Source of the DNA: Microbacterium saccharophilum
Lineage (GTDB): Bacteria; Actinomycetota; Actinomycetes; Actinomycetales; Microbacteriaceae
Length of the DNA stretch: 64,000 nucleotides
Assembly (NCBI RefSeq): GCF_007992455.1
Contig: NZ_BKAH01000010.1
Coordinates: 1 to 64,000, forward strand
Reading direction: 5' to 3'
Shown here: positions 15,235 through 24,500 of the stretch, piece after piece
How the letters are laid out: every line of letters begins with the position of its first letter
How positions within the stretch are numbered: position 1 is the first letter of the stretch
Notes under the pieces: model-generated
The model's database searches: none
Seen by the model: only the letters and a program-made list of their open reading frames with translations
Told to the model about the DNA's origin: nothing
Made by a program: the position numbers and the translations under genes

Positions 15235-16677
15235 ATGGCGGGCGATTCCGTCGGTGCGCGCCTCGGGCGCGTGTTCGGTCAGGGGCAGCGCGGCGCCTGG
15301 CAGCGCGCGCGCCACGCAGCCACCTCGTCCCCGTCCCGCTTCGCCGTCCTGATCTTCTCGGCGCTCGTCCTGGTCTTCACGGCGCTGTTCTCCCTGCCGA
15401 TCGCCGCCGCCGACGGGAATCCCACGCCGCTCGCGGATGCGCTGTTCACCGCCGTCTCGACGATCTGCGTCACGGGCCTGTCCACCGTCGACATGGGGAC
15501 GCACTGGTCCCCCGTCGGCCACGTCCTCGTGTACGTGGGCGTCAACGTCGGCGCCCTCGGTGTGCTGACCCTCGCGTCCATCCTCGGCCTCGTCATCTCC
15601 AAGCGCCTGGGCCTGCGCGCGAAGCTCATGGCGGCGGGCGATTCGAACCCGCTGCGGGCGCACGGCGGCCCGGTCAACGAGGGTCAGACGGTGCGACTCG
15701 GCGAAGTCGGCCAGCTCCTGTCGACCGTCGCCCTGTCCACCCTCGTCATCGAGGCGATCCTCGCGGTTCTCCTCTACCCGTCGCTGATCCTCGGCGGCGT
15801 CGACCCGCTGACGGCGCTGTGGGAGGCGCCGTACTACGCCGCGATGTCGTTCACGAACACGGGCTTCACCCCGAACGAGGGCGGGCTCGAGCCGTTCGCC
15901 GACAACTACTTCATGCTCACGGTGCTGATGGCCGGCGTGTTCCTCGGATCCATCGGCTTCCCGGTGATCTTCACGCTGTGGCGGCACCAGTGGCACGTGC
16001 GCCGCTGGTCGCTGCACGCGAAGCTGACGATCATCACGACGGTGCTGCTGTTCTTCGTCGGAGCCGGCGTCTTCGTCCTGCTGGAGTACGAGAACCCTGC
16101 GACATTCGGGAGCCTGGACGCGTGGGACACGACGTTCCAGGCATTGTTCCTCTCCGCCATGACCCGCTCCGGCGGCTTCTCCATCATCGACATCGGGGAG
16201 TTGAACGGCTCCTCCCTCGTCGCGGCGTCGATGCTCATGTTCGTCGGCGGCGGCTCGGCCTCGACGGCGGGCGGCATCAAGGTGACGACCCTCGCCGTCC
16301 TCGCCCTCGCCGTGTGGTCGGAGGCGAAGGGCCGCCCCAGCGTCGAGGCGTTCGGCCGCCGCATCCCCAGCGACGTCCAGCGGGTGGCCTTGTCCGTCGT
16401 GGCCTGGGGATCGACGATCGTCGCCCTGTCGACCATCACGATCGCACAGCTCACGAAGGCTCCCGTCGAGATGGTGCTCTTCGACGTCATCTCGGGATTC
16501 GCGACCGTGGGCCTGTCCACGGGGATCACCGCCGAACTGCCGGACTCGGCGGTCTACGTCCTGGCGCTGACGATGTTCATGGGGCGCGTTGGTACAGTGA
16601 CTCTCGCCGCGGCGGTGGCCGCGACGTCCCGTACGCAGCATTACTCGCTGCCGGTGGAAAGGCCGATCGTTGGTTGA
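15235..16677 (+). CDS. TrkH/KtrB-family potassium channel subunit
   Basis: 480-aa membrane protein forming the K+ pathway of a Trk/Ktr uptake system. Four pore-loop repeats are visible, each with a filter-like glycine segment (STICVTGLSTVD, SFTNTGFTPNEG, SAMTRSGGFSIID, SGFATVGLSTGI), each in a membrane block. GAGAGGGG precedes the ATG. Its 3' end overlaps the TrkA-like gene by eight bases, so subunits are made together. It is divergent from an ArsR regulator that might control it; that is inference. Confidence 0.93.
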   Translation: MAGDSVGARLGRVFGQGQRGAWQRARHAATSSPSRFAVLIFSALVLVFTALFSLPIAAADGNPTPLADALFTAVSTICVTGLSTVDMGTHWSPVGHVLVYVGVNVGALGVLTLASILGLVISKRLGLRAKLMAAGDSNPLRAHGGPVNEGQTVRLGEVGQLLSTVALSTLVIEAILAVLLYPSLILGGVDPLTALWEAPYYAAMSFTNTGFTPNEGGLEPFADNYFMLTVLMAGVFLGSIGFPVIFTLWRHQWHVRRWSLHAKLTIITTVLLFFVGAGVFVLLEYENPATFGSLDAWDTTFQALFLSAMTRSGGFSIIDIGELNGSSLVAASMLMFVGGGSASTAGGIKVTTLAVLALAVWSEAKGRPSVEAFGRRIPSDVQRVALSVVAWGSTIVALSTITIAQLTKAPVEMVLFDVISGFATVGLSTGITAELPDSAVYVLALTMFMGRVGTVTLAAAVAATSRTQHYSLPVERPIVG

Positions 16678-17341
16678 GCAGATCCGGGGCGACGCCCCCG
16701 TTCTCGTCATCGGCCTCGGCCGATTCGGCGCCGCCTGCGCAGGGGAGCTGGACCGCCTCGACCGCGAAGTCCTCGCGATCGACGCGAACCTCGAACTCGT
16801 GCAGAAGTGGTCCGAGCGCGTCACCCACGCCGTGCAGACCGATGCACGCAACATCGAGGCCCTGAAGCAGATCGGCGCGCAGGACTTCCAGGTTGCGATC
16901 GTCGCGACCGGCTCGTCGATCGAGGCATCCGTGCTCATCACGGCGAACCTCGTCGACCTGAAGATCCCGCAGATCTGGGCGAAGGCCGTGTCGCAGTCGC
17001 ACGGCAAGATCCTCGCCCGGGTGGGCGCCAATCACGTCGTGTACCCGGAGCGGGAGGCCGGCGAGCGCGTCGCGCACCTCGTGAGCGGCCGGATGCTGGA
17101 CTTCATCCGCTTCGACGACGACTTCGTCCTCGCCAAGATGTACCCGCCGAAGTTCATCCGCGGAGTCGGCCTCAACGAGTCCGGCGTCCGCACGAAGTAC
17201 AACGTCACGGTCGTCGGCGTGAAGAGCCCCGGCAAGCCGTTCCGCTACGCCGAGGCGAACACGATCGTCACCAACCACGACCTCATCATCGTGTCGGGAA
17301 CGAACTCCGACATCGAGCGGTTCGCGGCGCTCGACCGCTGA
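16670..17341 (+). CDS. TrkA/KtrA-family potassium uptake regulatory subunit
   Basis: 223-aa cytoplasmic RCK protein that gates the TrkH/KtrB channel. The N-terminal Rossmann domain has VIGLGRFGAACAGELDRL near residues 12-29 and an acidic strand end (LAIDAN) that favours NAD(H). A C-terminal RCK-C domain begins near residue 140. The start is TTG within the trkH end, with GGAAAGG six bases upstream; the alternative is GTT, which is not a start. It ends six bases from the convergent proC. Confidence 0.92.
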   Translation: MVEQIRGDAPVLVIGLGRFGAACAGELDRLDREVLAIDANLELVQKWSERVTHAVQTDARNIEALKQIGAQDFQVAIVATGSSIEASVLITANLVDLKIPQIWAKAVSQSHGKILARVGANHVVYPEREAGERVAHLVSGRMLDFIRFDDDFVLAKMYPPKFIRGVGLNESGVRTKYNVTVVGVKSPGKPFRYAEANTIVTNHDLIIVSGTNSDIERFAALDR

Positions 17342-17347
17342 GCAGCC

Positions 17348-18184
17348 TCAGGCGCCGGCAGCGAGCTCGCGCGACCGCGCGAGCGCCGCATCGGTGGCCG
17401 CGCCGAAGAGCTCCGCGAGGTGCGCGTCCTGCAGCACCGCGATGGCCCGTTCCGTCGTCCCCTTGGGGCTCGTGACCCGGCGCCGCAGCTCCGCGGGGTC
17501 CTCCTTCGTGGCATCCAGGAGCGCCGCGGCGCCGATGAACGTCTGCTCCACGATGAGGCGCGCGTCCGCGTCCTCGAACCCCTTGGCGCGCGCCGCGGCG
17601 GTGAGCTCCTCGATCAGGAGGAACACGTAGGCCGGCCCCGACCCGGAGATCGTGCCCAGAGCGTCGATCTGCTCCTCGGCGAGCTCGATGACGGCGCCGC
17701 ACGTCTCGAAGAGGCGCCGGATGACGGCGACGTGCTCGGCCGTCGCGGCGCGGCCGGCGGCGATGCCGGTGACGGCCTTGCCGACGACGGCGGGCGTGTT
17801 CGGCATGGAGCGGATGACGGGGACGTCGTCGCCGAGGACGGACGCGAACGTCGCCAGCGTGACGCCGGCGGCGAGGCTCACGACGACGGTGCCGGGGCGG
17901 AGACCGGGGGCGATCTCGCGGAGCAGGTCGGGCACCATCGCGGGCTTCACGCCGATGAGGACGATGTCGGTCGCGGCCGCCGCCGAGCGGTTCCCGTCGG
18001 GGTCGTCCTCGAGCGCGACGGAGGTCACTCCGGCGAGATCGGCGAGTTCCGTCGCCTTCGCGGCGCTGCGGTTCGTGGCGGTCAGCGCCCCGGCCACGCC
18101 GGAGCGGACGAGCCCCTGCAGGATCGCACCGCCCATCGAGCCGGCGCCGAGGATCGCGATCGAGGGGAGCGTGTCGTCTGCCAT
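17348..18184 (-). CDS. proC: Pyrroline-5-carboxylate reductase
   Basis: 278-aa enzyme for the last step of proline synthesis, reducing pyrroline-5-carboxylate with NAD(P)H. The Rossmann motif is ILGAGSMGGAILQGL near residues 10-24. The C-terminal P5CR signature is also clear (GTISGSGPAYVFLLIEELTA, then SPKGTTERAI). The ATG at 18184 sits just inside the Rossmann start, with AGGATGGGGG upstream. In mycobacteria proC is next to the Rv0500A/bS22 pair; here a potassium system and ArsR gene lie between. Confidence 0.95.
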   Translation of the reverse strand: MADDTLPSIAILGAGSMGGAILQGLVRSGVAGALTATNRSAAKATELADLAGVTSVALEDDPDGNRSAAAATDIVLIGVKPAMVPDLLREIAPGLRPGTVVVSLAAGVTLATFASVLGDDVPVIRSMPNTPAVVGKAVTGIAAGRAATAEHVAVIRRLFETCGAVIELAEEQIDALGTISGSGPAYVFLLIEELTAAARAKGFEDADARLIVEQTFIGAAALLDATKEDPAELRRRVTSPKGTTERAIAVLQDAHLAELFGAATDAALARSRELAAGA

Positions 18185-18271
18185 GCCCCCATCCTCGCAC
18201 CCGCGAGGGAGCCGGTGCGCCCCGCCGCCGGCAGGACCTGAAAGCCCGTTCACATGAAAAGGGCGCGGGTC

Positions 18272-18277
18272 TATAGT
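18272..18277 (+). promoter_or_regulatory. Leaderless -10 box (TATAGT) with -35 TTCACA
   Basis: TATAGT ends seven bases before the ATG at 18285, and TTCACA at 18249-18254 lies 17 bases upstream of it. Confidence 0.6.
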
Positions 18278-18284
18278 CGGGTTC

Positions 18285-19397
18285 ATGAGGCCATTCGACG
18301 GAATCACCACCCGACTCGTCGACACGGATCGACTGAGCGTCAACATCCTGGAGCGGGACGGCGACGACCCGGCCACACCGCCCGATCGCACCGTGGTGCT
18401 GATCCACGGCAACGTCTCCTCGAGCCTGTTCTGGCAGGAGCTCATGCAGGACTTGCCCGGCGACCTCCGGGTCATCGCGATCGATCTGCGGGGGTTCGGG
18501 GGCACCGAGCACGCCCCCATCGACGCGACGCGCGGGGTCCGCGACTTCAGCGACGACATCCACCTGACGCTCACCGAGCTCGGCATCGACGCGCCCCACC
18601 TCGTCGGCTGGTCGATGGGCGGCGGCGTCGTCATGCAGTACGCGCTGGACCACCCCGTCCGCTCGCTCACCCTGCAGGCACCGGTCTCGCCGTACGGCTT
18701 CGGCGGCACACGCCGCGACGGCACCCGGCTCACCGACGACGACGCCGGGTGCGGCGGGGGCGCAGCGAACCCCGACTTCGTGCAGCGCCTCACCGACGGC
18801 GACCGCACCGATGACGCCCCCACCTCCCCGCGGAGCGTCTTCCGGTCCGGCTACGTCGCGCCCGGCTACACGTCACCGCACGAGGACGTGTGGGTCGAGT
18901 CGATGCTGACCACGTCCACCGCGGTCGCCAACTACCCGGGCGACGGGGTCGACAGCGAGAACTGGCCGGGTTTCGCCGCGGGCGACACGGGCGTGCTCAA
19001 CACCATGGTCCCGAAGCACTTCAACGTGTCGGGAATCGTGGACCTGCCCGTCAAGCCGCCGATCCTGTGGGTGCACGGCACCGTCGACGCCATCGTCTCG
19101 GACACCTCGTTCTACGACCTGAACTATCTCGGGCAGATCGGCGTCATCCCCGGCTGGCCCGGCGAGGAGATCGCTCCCGCGCAGCCGATGGTGTCGCAGA
19201 CGCGGGACGTGCTCGACGCGTACCGCGCCGGCGGCGGGCAGGTCACCGAGGTGACCATGGAGGGCGTCGGCCACTCCCCTCACCTGGAGCGGCCCGCCGA
19301 GTTCCGCCGCGCCCTCCTGGAGGTCATCGGCTACATCGGCCACCCCGCATCCCCGGCCCCCATCACCGAGGCGATCATCATCAGCTCCTCCGACTGA
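18285..19397 (+). CDS. Alpha/beta-fold hydrolase
   Basis: 370-aa cytoplasmic hydrolase. The oxyanion strand VVLIHGNVSSSLFW (about residues 42-55) is followed by nucleophile elbow GWSMGGG (Ser near 112) and a late histidine in GVGHSPHLERPAEF near 330. A long lid (about 135-255) sits between, larger than in minimal members. I cannot tell the substrate; some relatives act on esters or epoxides. There is no signal peptide. It is probably leaderless, since a TATAGT box ends seven bases before the ATG. Confidence 0.85.
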   Translation: MRPFDGITTRLVDTDRLSVNILERDGDDPATPPDRTVVLIHGNVSSSLFWQELMQDLPGDLRVIAIDLRGFGGTEHAPIDATRGVRDFSDDIHLTLTELGIDAPHLVGWSMGGGVVMQYALDHPVRSLTLQAPVSPYGFGGTRRDGTRLTDDDAGCGGGAANPDFVQRLTDGDRTDDAPTSPRSVFRSGYVAPGYTSPHEDVWVESMLTTSTAVANYPGDGVDSENWPGFAAGDTGVLNTMVPKHFNVSGIVDLPVKPPILWVHGTVDAIVSDTSFYDLNYLGQIGVIPGWPGEEIAPAQPMVSQTRDVLDAYRAGGGQVTEVTMEGVGHSPHLERPAEFRRALLEVIGYIGHPASPAPITEAIIISSSD

Positions 19398-19401
19398 ACC
19401 C

Positions 19402-19407
19402 TAGACT
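19402..19407 (+). promoter_or_regulatory. Leaderless -10 box of CDF exporter (TAGACT)
   Basis: TAGACT ends seven bases before the ATG at 19415, only four bases after the hydrolase stop. Confidence 0.6.
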
Positions 19408-19414
19408 CGTCGTC

Positions 19415-20383
19415 ATGAGTGCATCCGGCGGCAGCAAGGCGATCATCGCGGCGTTCCTGGCGAACATGGGCATCGCGATCGCGAAGTTCATCGCCTGGTT
19501 CCTCTCCGGCTCGGCGTCGATGCTCGCCGAAGCGATCCACTCCGTCGCCGACTCCGGCAACCAGCTCCTGCTGCTTCTCGGCGGCCGGAAGGCGCGCAAG
19601 GAGGCGGATGCGGAGCATCCGTTCGGCTACGGTCGCGAGCGGTACGTCTACGCCTTCGTCGTGGCGATCATCCTGTTCTCCGTCGGCGGCCTCTTCTCCA
19701 TCTACGAAGGCGTCGACAAGCTGACGCACCCGCACGAGCTGGAGAACGTCTGGATCCCGATCGGGGTCCTGCTGATCGCGATTGTGCTGGAGGGCTTCTC
19801 GCTGCGCACCGCCATCCGCGAATCGAACCACGTGCGCCGCGAAGGCCAGTCCTGGGTGTCGTTCGTGCGGCATGCGAAGGCGCCGGAGCTGCCCGTCGTG
19901 CTGCTGGAGGACATCGCGGCCCTGACCGGCCTCGTCTTCGCCCTCTTCGGCGTCGGCATGACCGCCATCACGCACAATCCGATCTTCGACGCCATCGGCA
20001 CCCTCATGATCGGCACGCTGCTCATCCTGGTGGCCATCACCCTCGGCATCGAGACCAAGAGCCTGCTCGTCGGCGAGGGCGCGAACCCGGACGACCATGC
20101 GGCGATCGTCCGGGCCATCGAGGCCGGCGGCGAGATCCAGCGCCTCATCCACATGAAGACCCTCTACCTCGGCCCGGACGAGCTGCTCGTCGCCGCGAAG
20201 CTCGGCTTCCCGCACGACAAGGCGCTCGGCGAAGTGGCCCTCGACATCGACACGGTCGAGCGGCGCATCCGGGATGCCGTCCCCGCCGCGCGCGTGATCT
20301 ACCTGGAGCCCGACATCGTGCGGCGCGAGGCCGGCGTCCCCGCCCCGCCCACCGACACGATCGTCATGCCCTCGAGCGACTGA
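19415..20383 (+). CDS. Cation diffusion facilitator family transporter
   Basis: 322-aa metal exporter with about six membrane helices and a C-terminal cytoplasmic domain. The first metal-site motif is AEAIHSVADSGNQ near residues 39-51; HPFGYGRERYVY follows at about 68-79, a pattern common in zinc/manganese-type CDF proteins. The second site, in the fifth helix, reads LLEDIAALTG. Metal specificity cannot be assigned. A promoter-like TAGACT directly upstream suggests separate leaderless transcription. Confidence 0.92.
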   Translation: MSASGGSKAIIAAFLANMGIAIAKFIAWFLSGSASMLAEAIHSVADSGNQLLLLLGGRKARKEADAEHPFGYGRERYVYAFVVAIILFSVGGLFSIYEGVDKLTHPHELENVWIPIGVLLIAIVLEGFSLRTAIRESNHVRREGQSWVSFVRHAKAPELPVVLLEDIAALTGLVFALFGVGMTAITHNPIFDAIGTLMIGTLLILVAITLGIETKSLLVGEGANPDDHAAIVRAIEAGGEIQRLIHMKTLYLGPDELLVAAKLGFPHDKALGEVALDIDTVERRIRDAVPAARVIYLEPDIVRREAGVPAPPTDTIVMPSSD

Positions 20384-20401
20384 CCGGCCACCGGCCGGCC
20401 G

Positions 20402-20863
20402 TCAGCGCCGCGCGTCGAAGAACTCGCGCAGCAGGCACGCCGCGTCGTCCGCACGGACCCCGCTGACGACCTCCGCGCGCACCGGCAGCCGCCGATCGCG
20501 CACGACGTCGTACAGGGACCCGGCCGCACCGGCCTTGTCGTCCCACGCGCCGAACACGAGGCGCGAGACGTGCGACTGCAGCACGGCGCCGGCGCACATG
20601 ACGCACGGCTCGAGCGTCACCGTCAGCGTGCACCCGTCGAGGTTCCACGTCCCTCGCGCGGCGGCGGCCTGCCGCAGGGCGACGACCTCCGCGTGCGCCG
20701 TGGGGTCGCCGGTGGCCTCCCGGAGATTGCGTCCTTCGCCGATGACCGTGCCGTCGGCATCCGTCACGACGGCCCCCACCGGTACGTCGCCGGCGGCGCC
20801 GGCCGCGGCGGCGAGCTGCAGGGCGCGCTCCATCGCGGCGGAGTCGTGGGCCGAGACAGTCAC
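20402..20863 (-). CDS. tadA: tRNA-specific adenosine deaminase
   Basis: 153-aa zinc deaminase that converts A34 to inosine in tRNA-Arg(ACG). The catalytic motif TAHAEVVAL (His and Glu) is near residues 55-63, and the zinc cysteines are in TLEPCVMCAGAV near 84-95. The GTG start at 20863 is chosen because TACTCT ends six bases before it; an in-frame ATG lies ten codons later. It diverges from upp with only 32 bases between start codons. Confidence 0.93.
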   Translation of the reverse strand: MTVSAHDSAAMERALQLAAAAGAAGDVPVGAVVTDADGTVIGEGRNLREATGDPTAHAEVVALRQAAAARGTWNLDGCTLTVTLEPCVMCAGAVLQSHVSRLVFGAWDDKAGAAGSLYDVVRDRRLPVRAEVVSGVRADDAACLLREFFDARR

Positions 20864-20869
20864 AGCATC

Positions 20870-20875
20870 AGAGTA
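20870..20875 (-). promoter_or_regulatory. Leaderless -10 box of tadA (TACTCT)
   Basis: TACTCT ends six bases before the GTG at 20863. Confidence 0.55.
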
Positions 20876-20883
20876 GGCCCCGG

Positions 20884-20889
20884 TAACCT
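20884..20889 (+). promoter_or_regulatory. Leaderless -10 box of upp (TAACCT)
   Basis: TAACCT ends six bases before the ATG at 20896. The box lies eight bases from the divergent tadA box, so each -35 must lie at or inside the other gene. Confidence 0.6.
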
Positions 20890-20895
20890 GGTCCC

Positions 20896-21528
20896 ATGCG
20901 TGTCCACGTCGCCGACCACCCGCTCATCACCCACAAGCTCACGGTCCTGCGCGACGCGCACACCTCGTCGCCGGTCTTCCGGCAGCTGACCGAGGAACTG
21001 GTCACCCTCCTGGCCTACGAGGCGACCCGTTCGGTCCGCGTCGAGGACCACGAGATCCAGACCCCCGTCACCACGACGATCGGCGTCAAGATCAGCGAGC
21101 CGCGTCCGCTCGTCGTCCCGATCCTGCGTGCCGGGCTCGGGATGCTGGAGGGCATGGTCAAGCTCCTCCCCACCGCCGAGGTGGGCTTCCTCGGGATGGC
21201 GCGGGACGAGAAGACGTTCGAGCCGACGACCTACGCCGAGCGCCTCCCGACGGATCTCAGCGACCGGCAGTGCTTCGTGCTCGACCCCATGCTCGCCACC
21301 GGGGGCTCGCTCGGCGCCGCCATCGACTTCCTCTTCGCCCGCGGGGCGCAGGATGTCACCGCGATCTGCATCCTCGCCGCTCCGGAGGGTCTCGCGGCCA
21401 TCGAGAAGCAGGTGGGCGACCGCGATGTGACCCTCGTGCTCGGCGCCGTCGACGAGCGGCTCAACGAGCAGGGGTACATCGTGCCCGGCCTCGGCGACGC
21501 CGGCGACCGCCTCTACGGCACCGTCTGA
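20896..21528 (+). CDS. upp: Uracil phosphoribosyltransferase
   Basis: 210-aa salvage enzyme making UMP from uracil and PRPP. It has the family's length and the hallmark segments [15 protein letters not shown] near residues 75-89, the PRPP loop [16 protein letters not shown] near 128-143, and the uracil-binding end [20 protein letters not shown]. It is probably leaderless. No operon partner follows; the next gene is convergent. Confidence 0.96.
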   Translation: MRVHVADHPLITHKLTVLRDAHTSSPVFRQLTEELVTLLAYEATRSVRVEDHEIQTPVTTTIGVKISEPRPLVVPILRAGLGMLEGMVKLLPTAEVGFLGMARDEKTFEPTTYAERLPTDLSDRQCFVLDPMLATGGSLGAAIDFLFARGAQDVTAICILAAPEGLAAIEKQVGDRDVTLVLGAVDERLNEQGYIVPGLGDAGDRLYGTV

Positions 21529-21560
21529 CCCCCTCGAGCCGGAACAGGCGAGCCCGCCCG

Positions 21561-24500
21561 TCAGGCCGCGCCGACCAGACGCGCGAACGCGCTGAGCCGC
21601 GCGACGCCGTCCGGCGTGCGGGGCAGGTCGTCGAGGAGCCCCGTCGAGTAGACGACGTACGCCGTGTGCATGGCACGGGAGACGCCGACGTTGAGGCGGT
21701 TCTGCAGCAGCAGGAACTCCAGCCCCCGCGGTGCGTCCCGGCCCGACGACGCGGCGAGGGACACGATGGCGACCGCGGCCTCCTGGCCTTGGAACCGGTC
21801 GACCGTCCCGACCGGGACGTCGGCGAACCCGGCCGCGGCCAGCGCCTCCTCGACGAGGACCTGCTGGGCGTTGTAGGGCGTCACGATGATGATGTCCGCC
21901 GCGGTCAGCGGACGGGGTGCGGCATCCGCATCCGGCGTCCATGCGCTTCCCACGAGGTCGCGCACGAGTCCGACGACGACCTCCGCCTCCTCGGGCGACT
22001 GCGTCGCGTTCCCGACGTGGGTGAGGGGGACCGGGATGACGCCGGGCGCGACGCCGGCCAGCCGGCGCCGCGCGGTGCACTCGTGGGCGGCGAGCTTGCC
22101 CTCGTAGGACAGCTGCGACACGGGGGCGGCGACCTCGGGGCGCATGCGCCGGGTCTGGGCGAGGAAATAGCCGCGGTCGGGCGGGATGACGGCGGCCCCG
22201 TCCATCACCCAGCCGAGCGCCGACGTGTCGACGGGCTCGGGATGCGTGCCCTGGCTCACCTGCGGCAGCTGCTGCGGGTCGCCCAGCAGCAGGAGCCGCT
22301 GCGCGGCGACCGAGACGGCGATCGTCGAGGCGAGCGAGAACTGGCCGGCCTCGTCGATGACGAGGAGGTCGAGGCTGCGCCGCGCGATGCGCCCGCCGTG
22401 GCTGAGGTCCCAGGCCGTCCCGCCGACGACGAAGCCCGCGGGCTGGTCGGCGATGTAGGCGGCCATGGCGTTCTTGGCGATGACGGTGAAGGACTCCGAC
22501 CCGGTGGCCGGCCCCTTCGGCGCCTTCGCGACCTGCGCGCGGGGCACGCCGGCCTCCACGATCCGGTCGAGCATGTGCTCGACGACGGCGTGGGACTGGG
22601 CGACGACGCCGACCCGGAAGCCCCGCTCGCGGACGAGGCGCGCGACGACGTGCGAGCCGACGTAGGTCTTCCCGGTTCCGGGCGGGCCCTGCACCGCGAG
22701 ATAGCTGCGGTCGAGGTCCGCGAGCGTCCGCACGATGTCGGCCACGTCGTCGTCTCCGCCGCGGGCGAGCGCGCCGCTGCCCGTGCGCGGCGGGCGCCGG
22801 AGCAGAAGGTCGGTGGCGGGGTCTGCCGGGAACGCCGGCGTCGCCTGGATGACGCCGTCGGCCCACTCGTCGATCGCGGCCTGCTGGCTGCCTGCCTGAG
22901 GCGGCGCCGCCGGCGTCAGGGCGACCGGGAGCTCGGCCCACGTGAAGCCCTGGATGGCGTTCTCCTCCACGATCACACCGTCATCCAGCACGTCCACGAT
23001 CCGCACGGACCGGGCCGTGTGGATCCACCGCGGGTTCGTCTCGACGGGGAACGGCGCCGGCAGCTCGTAGACGGCGTAGGGGCTGGCATCCACGCTCAGC
23101 CGCGTGCCGGGGGCGACCTCCCCGCGCAGCTCCACGATGCGGCGGATCGCGCGCGCTCCCTCGGGCAGGTGCCAGTCGGTCAGGATCCGGCAGCGGTCCC
23201 GGTCGATCACGACGACGTCGCGGGTGTCCTCCCACACCGTCACGGGCTCGCGCAGGCGCAGGAAATGCGTCGCCCAGAAGGTCTTCGCCTCCCGCGGGTA
23301 GTAGTCGATGGCCGCGGAGCCGAGGCGGAGCGCCGCGGACTGCTGTTCGTCGTCGACGGCGGCGGCGAGACGGCTGAGGGTCTCGGCGCGCGGTGACGGC
23401 TCGTACGCGCGCTCATCGGCGTCCGGCTCGAGCGACGGACGCAGCTGCGCCTCCCGCGCCCGGTCGACGAGCCAGTCGCGGAGCCGCCGGGTGGAGACGC
23501 AGTCGTAGCGGTTGTAATCGGCGAGGTCGTCGAGGATCCGCTGCGCGGACGTGTCATCGCCGGCCTCGGCGTGGCTGCGCGCCTCCACGTACTTCACGAT
23601 CGAGTCGTCACCGCGCTGCACGTCGCTCGTGCGGACGTCGGCGCCCATGTAGAGCGGCTCGAGCTTCTTGATCGAGTACGACCGGGACCCGACGCGCAGC
23701 GCGCGCCGCACGATGGGATACAGGTCCACGAAGACGCCGTCGCGGAGCAGCCGGTCGACGTCGCGCTCGCGCACGCCGTGCCGGGCCGCCATCGCCAGCA
23801 GGTGGGTGGGCTCGTAGGGCGCGTAGTGGTAGATGTGCATCCCCGGATGCTGCGCGCGGCGCAGCGCCACGAGGTCGAGGAAGTCCTCGAGCGCCCGGCG
23901 CTCGTCGGCGAAGCTGTGCGCCCAGAGCGACGAGTACACGTCACGGGTGTCGACCCAGCCGAAGAGGTAGTCGATCCCCCACTGCGGCGTGCCCCCCTCG
24001 GTGTAGAGCGGGTCGCCCTCGAAGTCGAAGAACAGGTCGCCGTGGTCGGGGCGCGGGAGGGCGCCGAGGGCCTTCGGGAAGACGACCTCGAACGTAGGCA
24101 CGGGCGGCGGGGTCTTCTCGCCGTCCGACGCGTCACGTGGGGTGGGCGGGTCCGCGGGAGCGATCGCGACGATGCCTCCTGCGGGGCTCGCCACCTGCAG
24201 CCGCGCCTGGGTGCGGAGGTTCGCGAACGTGTCCGCAGACATGCGGGCCGGCTGCGCGTCGGCCGTGGTCAGGTCGTCGATGGTCCGGATGCCGGCCGCG
24301 CGGAGGCGCTCGCGCTGCACGGGGCGCATCCCCGCCACGAGGAGCAGGTCGCGGTGCGCGATGACCTCGAGGTCGCACGTCGGACACCGCCCGCACGCGA
24401 TGACCCGCAGCGCGCCGCGGTCATCGCCCCACGCGATGGCCGCGCCGGCCGCGCCGGCGGCCAGGTCACGGTCGGCGATGAGCGCGCGCAGCCGTGCGCG

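Noticed and set aside
21270..23396. 708-aa frame opposite the nuclease-helicase
   Set aside because: Shadow frame with Arg/Gly-rich sequence and no motifs.
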